A stretch of DNA of 64,000 bases from CAZYTX01 sp964650485. GTDB lineage: Bacteria; RBG-13-61-14; DATKZS01. Position numbers and translations under genes: made by a program. Position 1 is the first letter of the stretch. Each line of letters opens with the position of its first letter. The notes under the pieces were generated by a model, which was not told the origin of the DNA, did no database searches, and worked only from the letters and a program-made list of their open reading frames with translations. Location of the stretch: contig CAZYTX010000017.1 in NCBI GenBank assembly GCA_964650485.1, forward strand, positions 1 through 64,000. Direction: 5' to 3'. Shown here in pieces: positions 35,375-43,806 of this stretch.

Positions 35375-37567
35375 TCAACTTGTTCGCATGCCTGTCAATT
35401 TGCGCGAGAGTAGTTTTTGGGCCTCTTTTATCTTGGACATGGCCTTTTCCGCGTCTCCCGAATTTCCGAACCTGACCTGCAAATACAGTACGGTGGCCTG
35501 GTGGAAGGCCGCGGACACGCCCTCGGGGCCGATCCTGCGACAGAGCTCCAGGGGGGTCTCCGATGGTTTTCTTGCAAAGCCCCGCCTGGCGGCCCGGGCC
35601 AGCAGCCGGGCATAGCTCTTCCTCAGCCTGGTCATGGACCGGTCCGCGGCCGGCTCTTTTGGTGCGATCACGCCCCATGACCTTAACAAGTATACTATCA
35701 AGATCAGCAGGACCACTCCCGCCAGTGCAGCAGGGTAGGAGCCGGCCATTGACCTCACGGACCCCAAGACCTGCTCGGGCATGCGGATGAGCCACCTTCC
35801 CGCCATGGAGCCGCGCCTGCTCGCGGACCTTGCCAGCCGGTACTGGTCGGTGAGAGACAGGTTCACCACCCACCTGTCCCACTGGAAGCGGAAGGAGTCG
35901 TACACGTCCTGGAACCACCTGGTCCATGCGGCCTTGTCCTGCTCCGTCCTGGCCGGGGTGGGGTCCATGCGCAGCCACTCTCCCCTTGCGAAGACCTCGA
36001 CCCAGGTATGGGCGTTATACTCGCGCACCATGTAGTAGTTCTGCACCGGGTTGAAGTATGCGCCTGCGTATCCAGCGGCCAGCCGGCAGGGCACCCCCAG
36101 TGCCCTTAGCATGAGGGCCGCTGAAGAGGCGAAGTGCTCGCAGTAGCCCCTCTCGGAGATGAAAAGGAAGTGCCTCAAAGGGTTATCGGCAAGGTCCGAG
36201 GGGGTGTTAATGTCATAGGTGTAGCTACGCAAAAGGTGGTCGCGCACGGCCGCGGCCTTGCCACACTGGGTCCGGTAACCTTCCGCCACCTCCATTGCAA
36301 GCTCGGTGATCTCGCCGGAGCCAGGCGGCATCTGCAGGTAGCGGCGCCGGAGCCAGCCGGGGAGTGCTTCGCCTGGCCCGGCCTTCCCGCACTCGTCTAT
36401 GGTCTTCTGCGGGACTGACCATGCGGTATAGGCCACGCGGTCATAGAGGGGACCGCGTTTTGCAATGCCCACGTAATCGTTCCAGTACTCCAGTACGGCC
36501 CTGTACTTAAAAGGAGCCAGCAGGGCCTTGACAACGGGGATTGCGAACAGCACCGTGCTGTCGGTGGGCTCGAGTATGATCTCCTGCCTCACGCTTTCGG
36601 TAAGGGTCCCCTCCGTGCTTATGGTCACCGGGCTCTGGTAAGAGTAGCGGCGAAGGGACTTGTAACCTAAAGTGTCGGTCCAGCTATTTCCGTCGTAGTG
36701 GTCGAGCGCGTTTCCCCGCATGTAGAGCGGGGACCCTTCCAGCTCTCCTTCCGGTAGCTTGACCCTCATGGCCAGGGAGTCCCTCCGCAGGGTCCGGCCC
36801 ACCGAGCCCAGCTCCACCGTGTCCGAGAACCCGGGCACCCGGGAGTGCATGCTCGAGCGCAAGCCGAAAAGGCCACTCCCGGCACGGGGAATGACGAAAA
36901 AGACCGCGAAACCGAGCAGGAGTATGGCAAGCGAGGTGACAACGGAAAAGCGGAAAAAGCGCGGGGGTATATTGAATTGAGGGGGCGCACCCTCCTGTGG
37001 CGTTTGCCCGGGAGCGGGAGTCCCTCTTTCATTTTCGGGGCGGCGCCGGCCGGAGATCACCAGGGCGTGCTCGCTCCGGAGCACGAAGAGCATGAGGCTG
37101 GACGTTATGGATACCATGAAGATCACCAGGGAGAACATGAACACGAGGGAGATGGTCATTATACTGGCAGCGCATAGCTGCAGCAGGGCAAGCAGCATGA
37201 CGATGAGGTCGTCACGGAGGCTCTTCCTGGTCGCGTAGCGGACGAGGAGCACGTAAACCAGGAAGTAGGCTATGCTCCTGAAGTAGGACTCGAAGTCACG
37301 GGGGGGCATAAGCGCGTTGGCGACATTCAGTAAGAGAACCCCTGATATAAGCGCGTTCCATACATAGGCGGGGCAGGATGAGAGACGGGGGCGGCACACA
37401 AAGCCGGCCCCGAGGAAGGCTACCATTATGAAGCAGTGGAGGGGATGGAGCTGCCGGGTGAGGATCAGCGCAAGCTGCGAGCTCAGCACACAGAAGAGAA
37501 GTGACAGCTCGAAGAACCGTTCAACCCCGGTCCCCGTTGCGGACTTGAGCGGACGCAGGAAGGACAT
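35375..37567 (-). CDS. TgpA-like membrane transglutaminase (DUF3488 + transglutaminase core)
   Basis: 730 aa. Five or six membrane helices occupy residues 20-165, another 207-227, and one lies near 612-630. The periplasmic transglutaminase-like domain has the full triad: C476 (RGYCEHFASS), H520 (YNAHTWVEVF) and D535 (RMDPTPAR). A cytoplasmic helical tail ends the protein (DUF4129-like region). The order matches Pseudomonas TgpA, an essential inner-membrane enzyme of unclear substrate. In many bacteria it sits with a MoxR ATPase and a DUF58 protein; neither is here. Four bases downstream of the zinc-ribbon gene. Confidence 0.88.
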   Translation of the reverse strand: MSFLRPLKSATGTGVERFFELSLLFCVLSSQLALILTRQLHPLHCFIMVAFLGAGFVCRPRLSSCPAYVWNALISGVLLLNVANALMPPRDFESYFRSIAYFLVYVLLVRYATRKSLRDDLIVMLLALLQLCAASIMTISLVFMFSLVIFMVSITSSLMLFVLRSEHALVISGRRRPENERGTPAPGQTPQEGAPPQFNIPPRFFRFSVVTSLAILLLGFAVFFVIPRAGSGLFGLRSSMHSRVPGFSDTVELGSVGRTLRRDSLAMRVKLPEGELEGSPLYMRGNALDHYDGNSWTDTLGYKSLRRYSYQSPVTISTEGTLTESVRQEIILEPTDSTVLFAIPVVKALLAPFKYRAVLEYWNDYVGIAKRGPLYDRVAYTAWSVPQKTIDECGKAGPGEALPGWLRRRYLQMPPGSGEITELAMEVAEGYRTQCGKAAAVRDHLLRSYTYDINTPSDLADNPLRHFLFISERGYCEHFASSAALMLRALGVPCRLAAGYAGAYFNPVQNYYMVREYNAHTWVEVFARGEWLRMDPTPARTEQDKAAWTRWFQDVYDSFRFQWDRWVVNLSLTDQYRLARSASRRGSMAGRWLIRMPEQVLGSVRSMAGSYPAALAGVVLLILIVYLLRSWGVIAPKEPAADRSMTRLRKSYARLLARAARRGFARKPSETPLELCRRIGPEGVSAAFHQATVLYLQVRFGNSGDAEKAMSKIKEAQKLLSRKLTGMRTS

Positions 37568-37570
37568 CTA

Positions 37571-37795
37571 TTAAAATACTTTCCGCTCGTACAGGCGTTC
37601 GCCGCAGTTCAGGCACACGGTTGCGTCAAGCTGGTTCCGGTGTCCGCACTTGAGGCATTTCACGTACTCGGTCTCTTCCTCGGCCGGGGGCTCGGCGTTG
37701 GGATCAATCCTGGACAGTATTCGGCCGCAACGGTCGCAGAACTTTCCGGGCGGCTTCTCGTACTCGGCCCCGCAGAACTCGCACTTTATGGTCAT
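37571..37795 (-). CDS. Small double zinc-ribbon protein
   Basis: 74 aa with two ribbons: CEFCGAEYEKPPGKFCDRCG at the start and CLKCGHRNQLDATVCLNCG near the end. The linker (about residues 28-42) is acidic. The start is the ATG with AAAGGAG upstream. It lies between the sigma-54 activator and the transglutaminase in the same direction. Zinc-ribbon proteins of this size often mediate protein contacts; no function can be assigned. Confidence 0.8.
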   Translation of the reverse strand: MTIKCEFCGAEYEKPPGKFCDRCGRILSRIDPNAEPPAEEETEYVKCLKCGHRNQLDATVCLNCGERLYERKVF

Positions 37796-37874
37796 TGAGC
37801 GGCTCCTTTGCCCGGATGCCCGTGCAGGAAGATGGAAGTGAATATAGCATTGCCCGGAGATTGCGACAAGCGGC

Positions 37875-39287
37875 TCACTGTTCCTTCTTCCTGGGCATTC
37901 CCCATTTTTTCCTCTTCTGCCACAATGTCTTGGTGGTGACACCCAGGGTCTGGGCCATCTGCTTTTCCGAGTACTCCTTCTCGAACATGCGCACGAACTC
38001 GCGGGCGTAGTCGTCGAGAGAGAGCTTCAAGTCGAGCGCGTCCTGGAGGTACCTGCGCTGTCGCTCCTTTCCTCTGCGCTCCAGGAACATGGGCAGGTCG
38101 CGCTCCTCGATGATGGTTTTCTTGTTGTGCAGGGCCATGAGCTGCAGCATGGTGTGTTCCAGCTCGCGCACGTTTCCCGGCCAGTTGTAGTTTTTAAGCA
38201 TGGCCATGGAGCCCCTGGTGATCCCCTTTATGGAGTGGTTGTACTCGCGCTTGTACTTGGCCAGGAAGTGGTTCACGAACAGCTCAATGTCATCTGTCCT
38301 CTCCCGCAGCGGGGGCACGTTGATATTGACCACGTTCAGCCTGAAGAAGAGGTCCTGGCGGAAACGGCCGACCTCGACCTCCTTTTCCAGCTCGCGGTTG
38401 GAAGCGGCCAGCACCCTGAGCTCCAGCCGGGTGGTCTTGTCGGAACCCACCCGTCTCATTTCGCCGTCCTGGAGAACACGGAGCAGCTTCACCTGCAACT
38501 CAAGGGGGAACTCGCCGATCTCGTCCAGAAAGACCGTGCCCCCGTTGGCCTGCTCCAACAGGCCCGGCTTATCGCCCGAGGCGCCGGTGAAGGCCCCGGA
38601 GACGTGGCCGAACAGCTCGCTCTCCACAAGGCCCCCGGGTATGGCGCCGCAGTCCACCACCACCAGGGGCTTTGAGTTCTTCTTGCTCCTTCTATGGATG
38701 GACCTTGCCACCACCTCCTTGCCAGTGCCCGACTCGCCCGTTATGAGCACGGTGGAGTTGGTGGGCGCCACCCGGTCCATGAGGTCACGGATGGACTCCA
38801 TGGGGGGGCTGTTACCGATCAGTTCGGTGGCCCCGGCCGCGGCTTCTTCATAGATCTCTATTCGCTCTTTTCTCATCTTTTCGAGGATCTCGCCTATGCT
38901 GGCCGCGAGCTGCTCGGGCGGGAAGGGCCTCTCAAGGAAGTCGCGGGCCCCCGCCCGGAGGCACACCACAACGTCCTGTGCCCGCACGCTCCCGGAGGTA
39001 ATAACCACGTGGGTGGTTATGCGCTGGAGGTGTATGCGATGGATAAGGTCGAGAGCGTTGAATTCCGGGGCGTTGAAAGGGACCACGGCAACGGCCAATC
39101 CCCCGTTGAATATCTTGCTCCAGGCGTCGTCCCAGAATTCGGACTCGAGCACATGGACCTGGTCAATGGAGCCCTCAAGCACGCTCTTCATCTGTGACCT
39201 GAAATCAGGCTCGGCATCGAAGATCAGGACCTTGTCTTTGATATCGGTGCTTTGCTGGCCCGTTGTATGGCTCTCCCCTGCTTCCAT
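37875..39287 (-). CDS. Sigma-54-dependent activator (NtrC family) with degenerate receiver domain
   Basis: Receiver-like domain 18-135: the phospho-acceptor Asp is replaced by Pro70 (VAVVPFNAPEF) and the invariant Lys by Arg120 (LERPF), so aspartyl phosphorylation is unlikely. The AAA+ domain is intact: GESGTGKE (184-191), the sigma-54-contacting GAFTGA (231-236) and Walker B TVFLDEIGE (251-259). The C-terminal Fis-type helix-turn-helix is KQMAQTLGVTTKTLWQKRKKWGM. The start was chosen for the GGGGAGGAG site; an ATG at 39311 is an alternative. Divergent from the dcw cluster, with three palindromes in between. Confidence 0.9.
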   Translation of the reverse strand: MEAGESHTTGQQSTDIKDKVLIFDAEPDFRSQMKSVLEGSIDQVHVLESEFWDDAWSKIFNGGLAVAVVPFNAPEFNALDLIHRIHLQRITTHVVITSGSVRAQDVVVCLRAGARDFLERPFPPEQLAASIGEILEKMRKERIEIYEEAAAGATELIGNSPPMESIRDLMDRVAPTNSTVLITGESGTGKEVVARSIHRRSKKNSKPLVVVDCGAIPGGLVESELFGHVSGAFTGASGDKPGLLEQANGGTVFLDEIGEFPLELQVKLLRVLQDGEMRRVGSDKTTRLELRVLAASNRELEKEVEVGRFRQDLFFRLNVVNINVPPLRERTDDIELFVNHFLAKYKREYNHSIKGITRGSMAMLKNYNWPGNVRELEHTMLQLMALHNKKTIIEERDLPMFLERRGKERQRRYLQDALDLKLSLDDYAREFVRMFEKEYSEKQMAQTLGVTTKTLWQKRKKWGMPRKKEQ

Positions 39288-39329
39288 TCCTGGCAACTCC
39301 TCCCCTCCCATATATTTTACCTTTTTACA

Positions 39330-39465
39330 TGGAACAATTCCAATAAAAAAATAAAGGAGACTTTCCAAGTCATCCCTGAACGGGGCATAAGCCCCATATA
39401 TGGAAAAATTTCCGGAAACAACCCACTATGTGAGTAACCCCGCATAAAAAATTGAAAGAATTCCA
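39330..39465. promoter_or_regulatory. Three related 13-bp palindromes between the sigma-54 activator and mraZ
   Basis: Site 1 TGGAACAATTCCA (39330-39342) is a perfect dyad apart from its centre. Site 2 TGGAAAAATTTCC (39401-39413) matches it at 10 of 13 bases and site 3 TGAAAGAATTCCA (39453-39465) at 11 of 13. Site 1 lies just upstream of the activator gene and site 3 nine bases before the dcw -35 box. A small GGGGC-ATAA-GCCCC hairpin lies at 39382-39395. They may be binding sites for the Fis-type domain of the activator; this is inferred. Confidence 0.6.
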
Positions 39466-39473
39466 TTTTTTAC

Positions 39474-39503
39474 TTGACAGGTGCACGTTTATAGGGTTAA
39501 AAT
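39474..39503 (+). promoter_or_regulatory. Sigma-70 promoter of the dcw cluster
   Basis: Perfect TTGACA (39474-39479), 18-base spacer, TAAAAT (39498-39503, five of six). It lies about 80 bases upstream of mraZ in AT-rich sequence, and appears to be the main promoter of the 16-gene cell-wall and division operon. Confidence 0.8.
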
Positions 39504-39510
39504 GCACAAA

Positions 39511-39548
39511 GTGGCATGTAGAGGGCATAATAGTGCATAGAAGTGCTC
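39511..39548 (+). promoter_or_regulatory. MraZ-box-like direct repeats
   Basis: Four short repeats in near-helical register: GTGGCAT (39511), AGGGCAT (39522), AGTGCAT (39532) and AGTGCTC (39542), spaced 10-11 bases. They sit between the dcw promoter and the mraZ start. MraZ is known to repress its own operon by binding 3-4 short G-rich direct repeats with 10-bp spacing in the same place. The exact motif differs between phyla, so the assignment rests on position and spacing. Confidence 0.75.
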
Positions 39549-39582
39549 AAAGAGAATATAACAGCCAGAAAAGGCGCACCCA

Positions 39583-40044
39583 ATGTTTAGGGGCAACTAC
39601 GAACATAATCTGAATAACCAGGGCAGGATAAGCCTGCCGGCCAGGTTCCGCCAGGTGCTGGAAGAGCGGTACTCGCGGAAGCTGGTGCTGGCCGGTCTTC
39701 CCGGCTACATCGAGGCTTTTCCCGAGGAGGAGTACCGGAACAAGGAGATGGAGGACATGGACCTGCCCCATGATGACCCCCAGGTGCTGGAGTACCTGCT
39801 TCTTCAGCATCACAACGTGTGGGAGGTGGAGGTTGACTCCCAGGGCAGAATCCTCATACCGCCAAAGCTCCGGAGCGACCTCGGCCTCGAGAGGGAGGTT
39901 GTTTTTATAGGGCTCATGGACAGGATACTCATATTCAGGCCTGACCGGTACCAGCAGGCCCTGGGCCAGGCCACCTCCAGGATGGACGACAACCGCACCC
40001 TGGTGTCCCGGTTGAAGTCGGCAAGGAAAAAGGATGAAGCATGA
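39583..40044 (+). CDS. mraZ: Transcriptional regulator MraZ
   Basis: 153 aa with two SpoVT/AbrB-like halves: MFRGNYEHNLNNQGRISLPARFR and WEVEVDSQGRILIPPKLRSDLGL, each carrying the DxxGRxxxPxxxR pattern. Forms a ring that binds the repeats in its own leader and tunes the dcw cluster. The ribosome site is weak (AAAAGG about 10 bases upstream). Its end overlaps rsmH by 11 bases. Confidence 0.96.
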   Translation: MFRGNYEHNLNNQGRISLPARFRQVLEERYSRKLVLAGLPGYIEAFPEEEYRNKEMEDMDLPHDDPQVLEYLLLQHHNVWEVEVDSQGRILIPPKLRSDLGLEREVVFIGLMDRILIFRPDRYQQALGQATSRMDDNRTLVSRLKSARKKDEA

Positions 40045-41008
40045 GTTCCACGAGCCTGTCATGGTCTCAGAGGCGCTTGATTACCTGCTTGCGGACAAGG
40101 CCGGGACCATACTGGACTGCACGGTGGGCGGAGGGGGCCACGCCCGGGCAGTGCTGGAATGGAGAGGGCCCGGAGGCGAGGCCGTGGACCTGCTCATAGG
40201 CATTGACAGGGACCAGGAGGCCCTGGCCGCGGCCGGCCGGATGCTCGCGGAGTTCGGTGACAGGAAAAGGCTGGTCCGGGACGGCTTCGAGAACATGGAA
40301 GAGGTGATGGAGAAGGAGGGCATAGACAAGGTGGACGGCGTGCTCATGGACCTGGGGGTTTCCAGGCGCCAGCTTACTGCTCCCCACAGGGGCTTCAGCC
40401 TGATGGAGGACGGGCCACTGGACATGCGCATGGACCAGGCCGAGGGTGAGCCCGTGAGAGACCTCCTGGTCCGCCTGGACCGGGACTCCCTGCGAAAAAT
40501 AATCAAGGAGTACGGGGAGGAGAGATACGCCGGCAGGATCGCCTCGGCAATCAAAAAGAGGGTCCAAGAGGGAAAGCCGCCGGAGACCACCGCGGAGTTG
40601 AAACAAGCGGTCTTCAGGGCGCTGCCCCCGTCCTCGAAAAAGCAGCGCATACACCCCGCAACAAGGACCTTCATGGCGCTCCGGATGGCTGTAAACAACG
40701 AGACCGAGCGCCTGTCCCGGGCCCTGGAGGCCATTCCCCGCGTTCTGGGACCGGGGGGCAGGATGGTGGTCATATCATACCATTCCATCGAGGACAGGCT
40801 TATAAAGCAGTTCATGGCAAGGGAGCAGAAGGGGTGCACCTGCCCGCCCGGACTGCCGGAGTGCGTGTGCGGAGGCAAGCCCCGGCTCCAGGTGTTGACC
40901 AAAAAGCCCCTGACATCTTCCAGGAAAGAGATAGAAATGAACCCCGCAGCAAGGAGCGCAAAGCTAAGGGCCGCCCGCAGGACCGGCCAGGAGGAGATCA
41001 TCACATGA
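40034..41008 (+). CDS. rsmH: 16S rRNA (cytosine(1402)-N(4))-methyltransferase
   Basis: 324 aa. SAM-binding start LDCTVGGGGHARAVLE; DGVLMDLGVSRRQLTAPHRGFSLMEDGPLDMRMD is the family hallmark. The C-terminal part contains RIHPATRTFMALRMAVN, VISYHSIEDRLIKQF and NPAARSAKLRAARR. Methylates N4 of C1402 in the ribosomal P site. It overlaps mraZ at its start and ftsL at its stop (ATGA). Confidence 0.97.
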   Translation: MKHEFHEPVMVSEALDYLLADKAGTILDCTVGGGGHARAVLEWRGPGGEAVDLLIGIDRDQEALAAAGRMLAEFGDRKRLVRDGFENMEEVMEKEGIDKVDGVLMDLGVSRRQLTAPHRGFSLMEDGPLDMRMDQAEGEPVRDLLVRLDRDSLRKIIKEYGEERYAGRIASAIKKRVQEGKPPETTAELKQAVFRALPPSSKKQRIHPATRTFMALRMAVNNETERLSRALEAIPRVLGPGGRMVVISYHSIEDRLIKQFMAREQKGCTCPPGLPECVCGGKPRLQVLTKKPLTSSRKEIEMNPAARSAKLRAARRTGQEEIIT

Positions 41009-41454
41009 CCACCATTACCATGGAGAAGCCCGTGCGCAGGCGATCCGCGCCCGTGCTCTCATGCCAGAGCGTGGGAGGGGCCTCGGCCAGGGTCACGGCC
41101 ACGGCCCTGTCCACGGTGGCCCTGCTGGTGGCTGCATGCCTGTTCTGCGTATGGTCCCGCACCGAGGTGGTAAAGAACGGCTACGAGGTCTCCAAGCTGG
41201 CAAAACGGATCAGCGCCCTCTCGGCAAGGCAGGAGGCGCTCAAGGCGGAAGCGGCCAGGCTGAGGTCAGCGGACAGGATCGAAAGGATAGCAAAGCACAA
41301 GCTGGGAATGCAGTTCCCCGAGCGCGAACAGATAATGATCGTTGAGTTAAGCACGCCTGGAGAGGACCCCGGCGTTCTGGTGGCGAAAAATCAGCCCGGT
41401 TCACACGCCCGGGCAAGTGCACGAGCAGACAGGAAGGAGGTGCAAGGAAAATAA
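41005..41454 (+). CDS. ftsL: Cell division protein FtsL
   Basis: 149-aa bitopic protein: a short basic cytoplasmic N-terminus, one membrane helix (TALSTVALLVAACLFCVWS), then a periplasmic coiled coil (VSKLAKRISALSARQEALKAEAARLRS) and the IERIAKHKLGMQFPE pattern common to FtsL. The C-terminal 35 residues are polar and variable. The start overlaps the rsmH stop by four bases. The call rests on topology, motif and position. A 300-base spacer follows. Confidence 0.9.
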   Translation: MTTITMEKPVRRRSAPVLSCQSVGGASARVTATALSTVALLVAACLFCVWSRTEVVKNGYEVSKLAKRISALSARQEALKAEAARLRSADRIERIAKHKLGMQFPEREQIMIVELSTPGEDPGVLVAKNQPGSHARASARADRKEVQGK

Positions 41455-41754
41455 CGTTCAGGCCCTGCGCCGTCCATCGGGGAAGACCCCCTTCGAGGGG
41501 CGGATGGATACAAGCGGATGCTGAGAGGCTTCCCGGGCATGTACGGGCTTCGGCCCATCCCATCGCCTGCCCCTGCTGCCCGGGTCAGCCTGATGCGCGA
41601 TGCTCTCCGGGACCAGTTGTAGATGCTGAATATGCGGATGCGACCCCCGGTGGACAGCGGAGGACCTGGAGCGGATTCGAGCATGCCGGCCTGCGAAGGC
41701 CGCGGGCAGGCAAAGCCGCTGAAACCGGGCATTGATCCGCCGGGTTTAATATTG
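41455..41754 (+). other. Hairpin-rich spacer between ftsL and ftsI
   Basis: 300 bases without a convincing gene, in an operon where other neighbours overlap or nearly touch. Hairpins visible: TCCATC (41473-41478) with GATGGA (41503-41508) enclosing CCCC-TTCGA-GGGG (41488-41500); GGGC-TTCG-GCCC (41545-41556), a UUCG tetraloop; and GGCC-TGCGAA-GGCC around 41688-41702. The ftsI frame stays open upstream to an ATG at 41623, but that extension is Pro/Gly-rich, lacks a ribosome site and precedes the membrane anchor, so I did not include it. It could be a structured mRNA element or a decayed gene. Confidence 0.45.
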
Positions 41755-43806
41755 ATGAACTACCAGTTGAGAAGGGGCCTCAAGATCCGCATGGTCACGA
41801 TCCTCGCCCTGATGGGGATTGGTGCGCTGGCCGTCATCGCCCGTGCGGTGCAGCTCCAGGTGATAGAGGCCCACCGGCTGAAGAGCCTTGCAGCCAGGCA
41901 GCACAGGGACACCATCGAGATCAAGTCGCGGCGGGGAGACATCCTGGACAGGAGGGGCGAGACCCTGGCGGTGTCCAGGAAGGAAGCTCAGGTGTTTGCA
42001 AGGCCCGGCCAGGTAAAGGACAAGCCCGGGACAGCGAAAAAGCTCTCCTCCGTGACCGGCCTCGACCCTGGAAACATCGAGAAGAAGCTCAGGAGCGGCG
42101 AGTCATTCGTGTGGATCAAGAGGTCTGCATCCATCGAGGAAGCAGAAGCCACAGAAGAGCTCTCCATGCAAGGGATCGGGCTGCTGCCCGCTTCCCGAAG
42201 GTTCTACCCCGGCGGGCATCTAGCGGCCAACATACTGGGCTTTACCGGCGTGGACGGGAAAGGCCTGGAGGGGCTCGAGTACCAGTACGAGGAGGTGATC
42301 TCGGGAAGGCCGGTGAGGATGTGGATCGAGAGGGACGCACGGGGCAATTACTTCACCGTAAGCGACCATGAGTCCGGGAACCCCGCGGCGGCCCCTGTAA
42401 ACCAGGGCATGTTCGAGCTGGAGGCCCGGGGCGCATCCCTTGAGCTCACCATACTGAGGCCGCTGCAGTACATGGTGGAGAAGGAGCTGGAAAAGGGGAT
42501 CGAGCGGGCCGGGGCAAAGGCCGGCTGCGTGGTGGCCATGGACCCGGGGACCGGCGAGGTCCTGGCAATGGCCTCCAGGCCGAGCTTCGACCCCAACAGC
42601 TTCAACCGATACTCGCAGGAGCAATACAGGAACAGGTGCGTGCAGAGCGCGTACGAGCCCGGCTCCACCTTCAAGGTGTTCATGGCCGCGTCCGCGCTCG
42701 AGTACGGAATAATAAGGCCGGATGACAAGTTCGACTGCGAGCAGGGAAGGTACACCATGGGAGGCGAGACCATAAGCGACATAAAGGAGCACGGGCTGCT
42801 CACCCTGGGAGAGGTTATCGTCTACTCCTCCAACGTGGGCGCCAGCAAGATAGGCGAGACCATGGGAAAGAAGAGGATGTACCAGGCAATTACCGAGTTC
42901 GGATTCGGAAAAAAGACCGGGCTCGCCTTCCCGGGGGAGTCGCCCGGAGTGCTAAGACATTACCATAAGTGGTCGCAGGTGGCGGTGGGCACAATAAGCT
43001 TCGGACAGGGCATAGCGGTCACCCCCCTGCAGATGGTCACCGCGCTGTCGTCTATTGCAAACAACGGGGTCATGATGAAGCCATTCATTGTAAAGGAGCT
43101 GGTGGCCCCGGACGGGAAAAGCCTCAAAGTAAATGAGCCGCAAAAGCTGAGAAAGGTCATAAGCAGCGACACCGCCGGGGTGATAACAGGCTTCATGCAG
43201 GAGGTGGTGAGCCACAGGGGGACCGGAAAAGCAGCCATGCTAAAAGGATACAGCGTGGCCGGAAAGACCGGGACCGCGCAGAAGCCCAAAGAAAAAGAAC
43301 GGGGCTACGCACCCGGCAAGTACATGGCATCCTTCATGGGGTTCCTGCCGGCCCGGGACCCCGGGCTGGCCATGATAGTGGTCATTGACGAGCCGCACCC
43401 CGAGCAGCCCTGGGGAGGGAAGACCGCGGCCCCGGTGTTTCGGAACATCGCAGAGCAGGCGGTGATCATGCTGGGTATTCCGTCGGCTGTTGACTCATCC
43501 ACCGCCCTGCGCCGGGAAGGGGGCCACGCCAATGCCGTGGCAAAGACCTTTACAACCAGGGTGAAGAAGTGGCGCCGGCAGAGGGCCTGGAATGCGGATG
43601 CGAATAAGCGGGACCTCGACCCCGGCGGGGCGCTCATGCCCCGGCTCCGCGGCCTTACCCTCAGGCAGGCCCTGCGGGCGCTCGAGAACAGGAAGGTCGA
43701 GGTGTCGGTCTCGGGCACCGGCATTGTGGCCGGGCAAAGCCCGCAGCCTGGGACCAGCCTCCAATACGGCCAGGCAGTGGACATCTACCTGGAGGGATCG
43801 CAATGA
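41755..43806 (+). CDS. ftsI: Septal peptidoglycan transpeptidase FtsI (PBP3 type) with C-terminal PASTA domain
   Basis: 683 aa. A short cytoplasmic tail and one membrane helix (MVTILALMGIGALAVIARAV) are followed by the PBP dimerisation region (RRGDILDRRGETLAVSRK). The transpeptidase has all three motifs: S304 in EPGSTFK, SSN at 358-360 and KTG at 504-506. A single PASTA domain ends the protein (MPRLRGLTLRQALRALENRKVEV to AVDIYLEG), resembling the SpoVD-type arrangement also found in deltaproteobacteria. Partner of FtsW, FtsL and FtsQ at the septum. The stop overlaps murE. Confidence 0.93.
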   Translation: MNYQLRRGLKIRMVTILALMGIGALAVIARAVQLQVIEAHRLKSLAARQHRDTIEIKSRRGDILDRRGETLAVSRKEAQVFARPGQVKDKPGTAKKLSSVTGLDPGNIEKKLRSGESFVWIKRSASIEEAEATEELSMQGIGLLPASRRFYPGGHLAANILGFTGVDGKGLEGLEYQYEEVISGRPVRMWIERDARGNYFTVSDHESGNPAAAPVNQGMFELEARGASLELTILRPLQYMVEKELEKGIERAGAKAGCVVAMDPGTGEVLAMASRPSFDPNSFNRYSQEQYRNRCVQSAYEPGSTFKVFMAASALEYGIIRPDDKFDCEQGRYTMGGETISDIKEHGLLTLGEVIVYSSNVGASKIGETMGKKRMYQAITEFGFGKKTGLAFPGESPGVLRHYHKWSQVAVGTISFGQGIAVTPLQMVTALSSIANNGVMMKPFIVKELVAPDGKSLKVNEPQKLRKVISSDTAGVITGFMQEVVSHRGTGKAAMLKGYSVAGKTGTAQKPKEKERGYAPGKYMASFMGFLPARDPGLAMIVVIDEPHPEQPWGGKTAAPVFRNIAEQAVIMLGIPSAVDSSTALRREGGHANAVAKTFTTRVKKWRRQRAWNADANKRDLDPGGALMPRLRGLTLRQALRALENRKVEVSVSGTGIVAGQSPQPGTSLQYGQAVDIYLEGSQ

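Noticed and set aside
41455..41754. RNase P RNA or another known structured RNA between ftsL and ftsI
   Set aside because: The conserved GAGGAAAGTCC and AGAGGAATGACT type segments of RNase P RNA are missing; only generic hairpins are visible.
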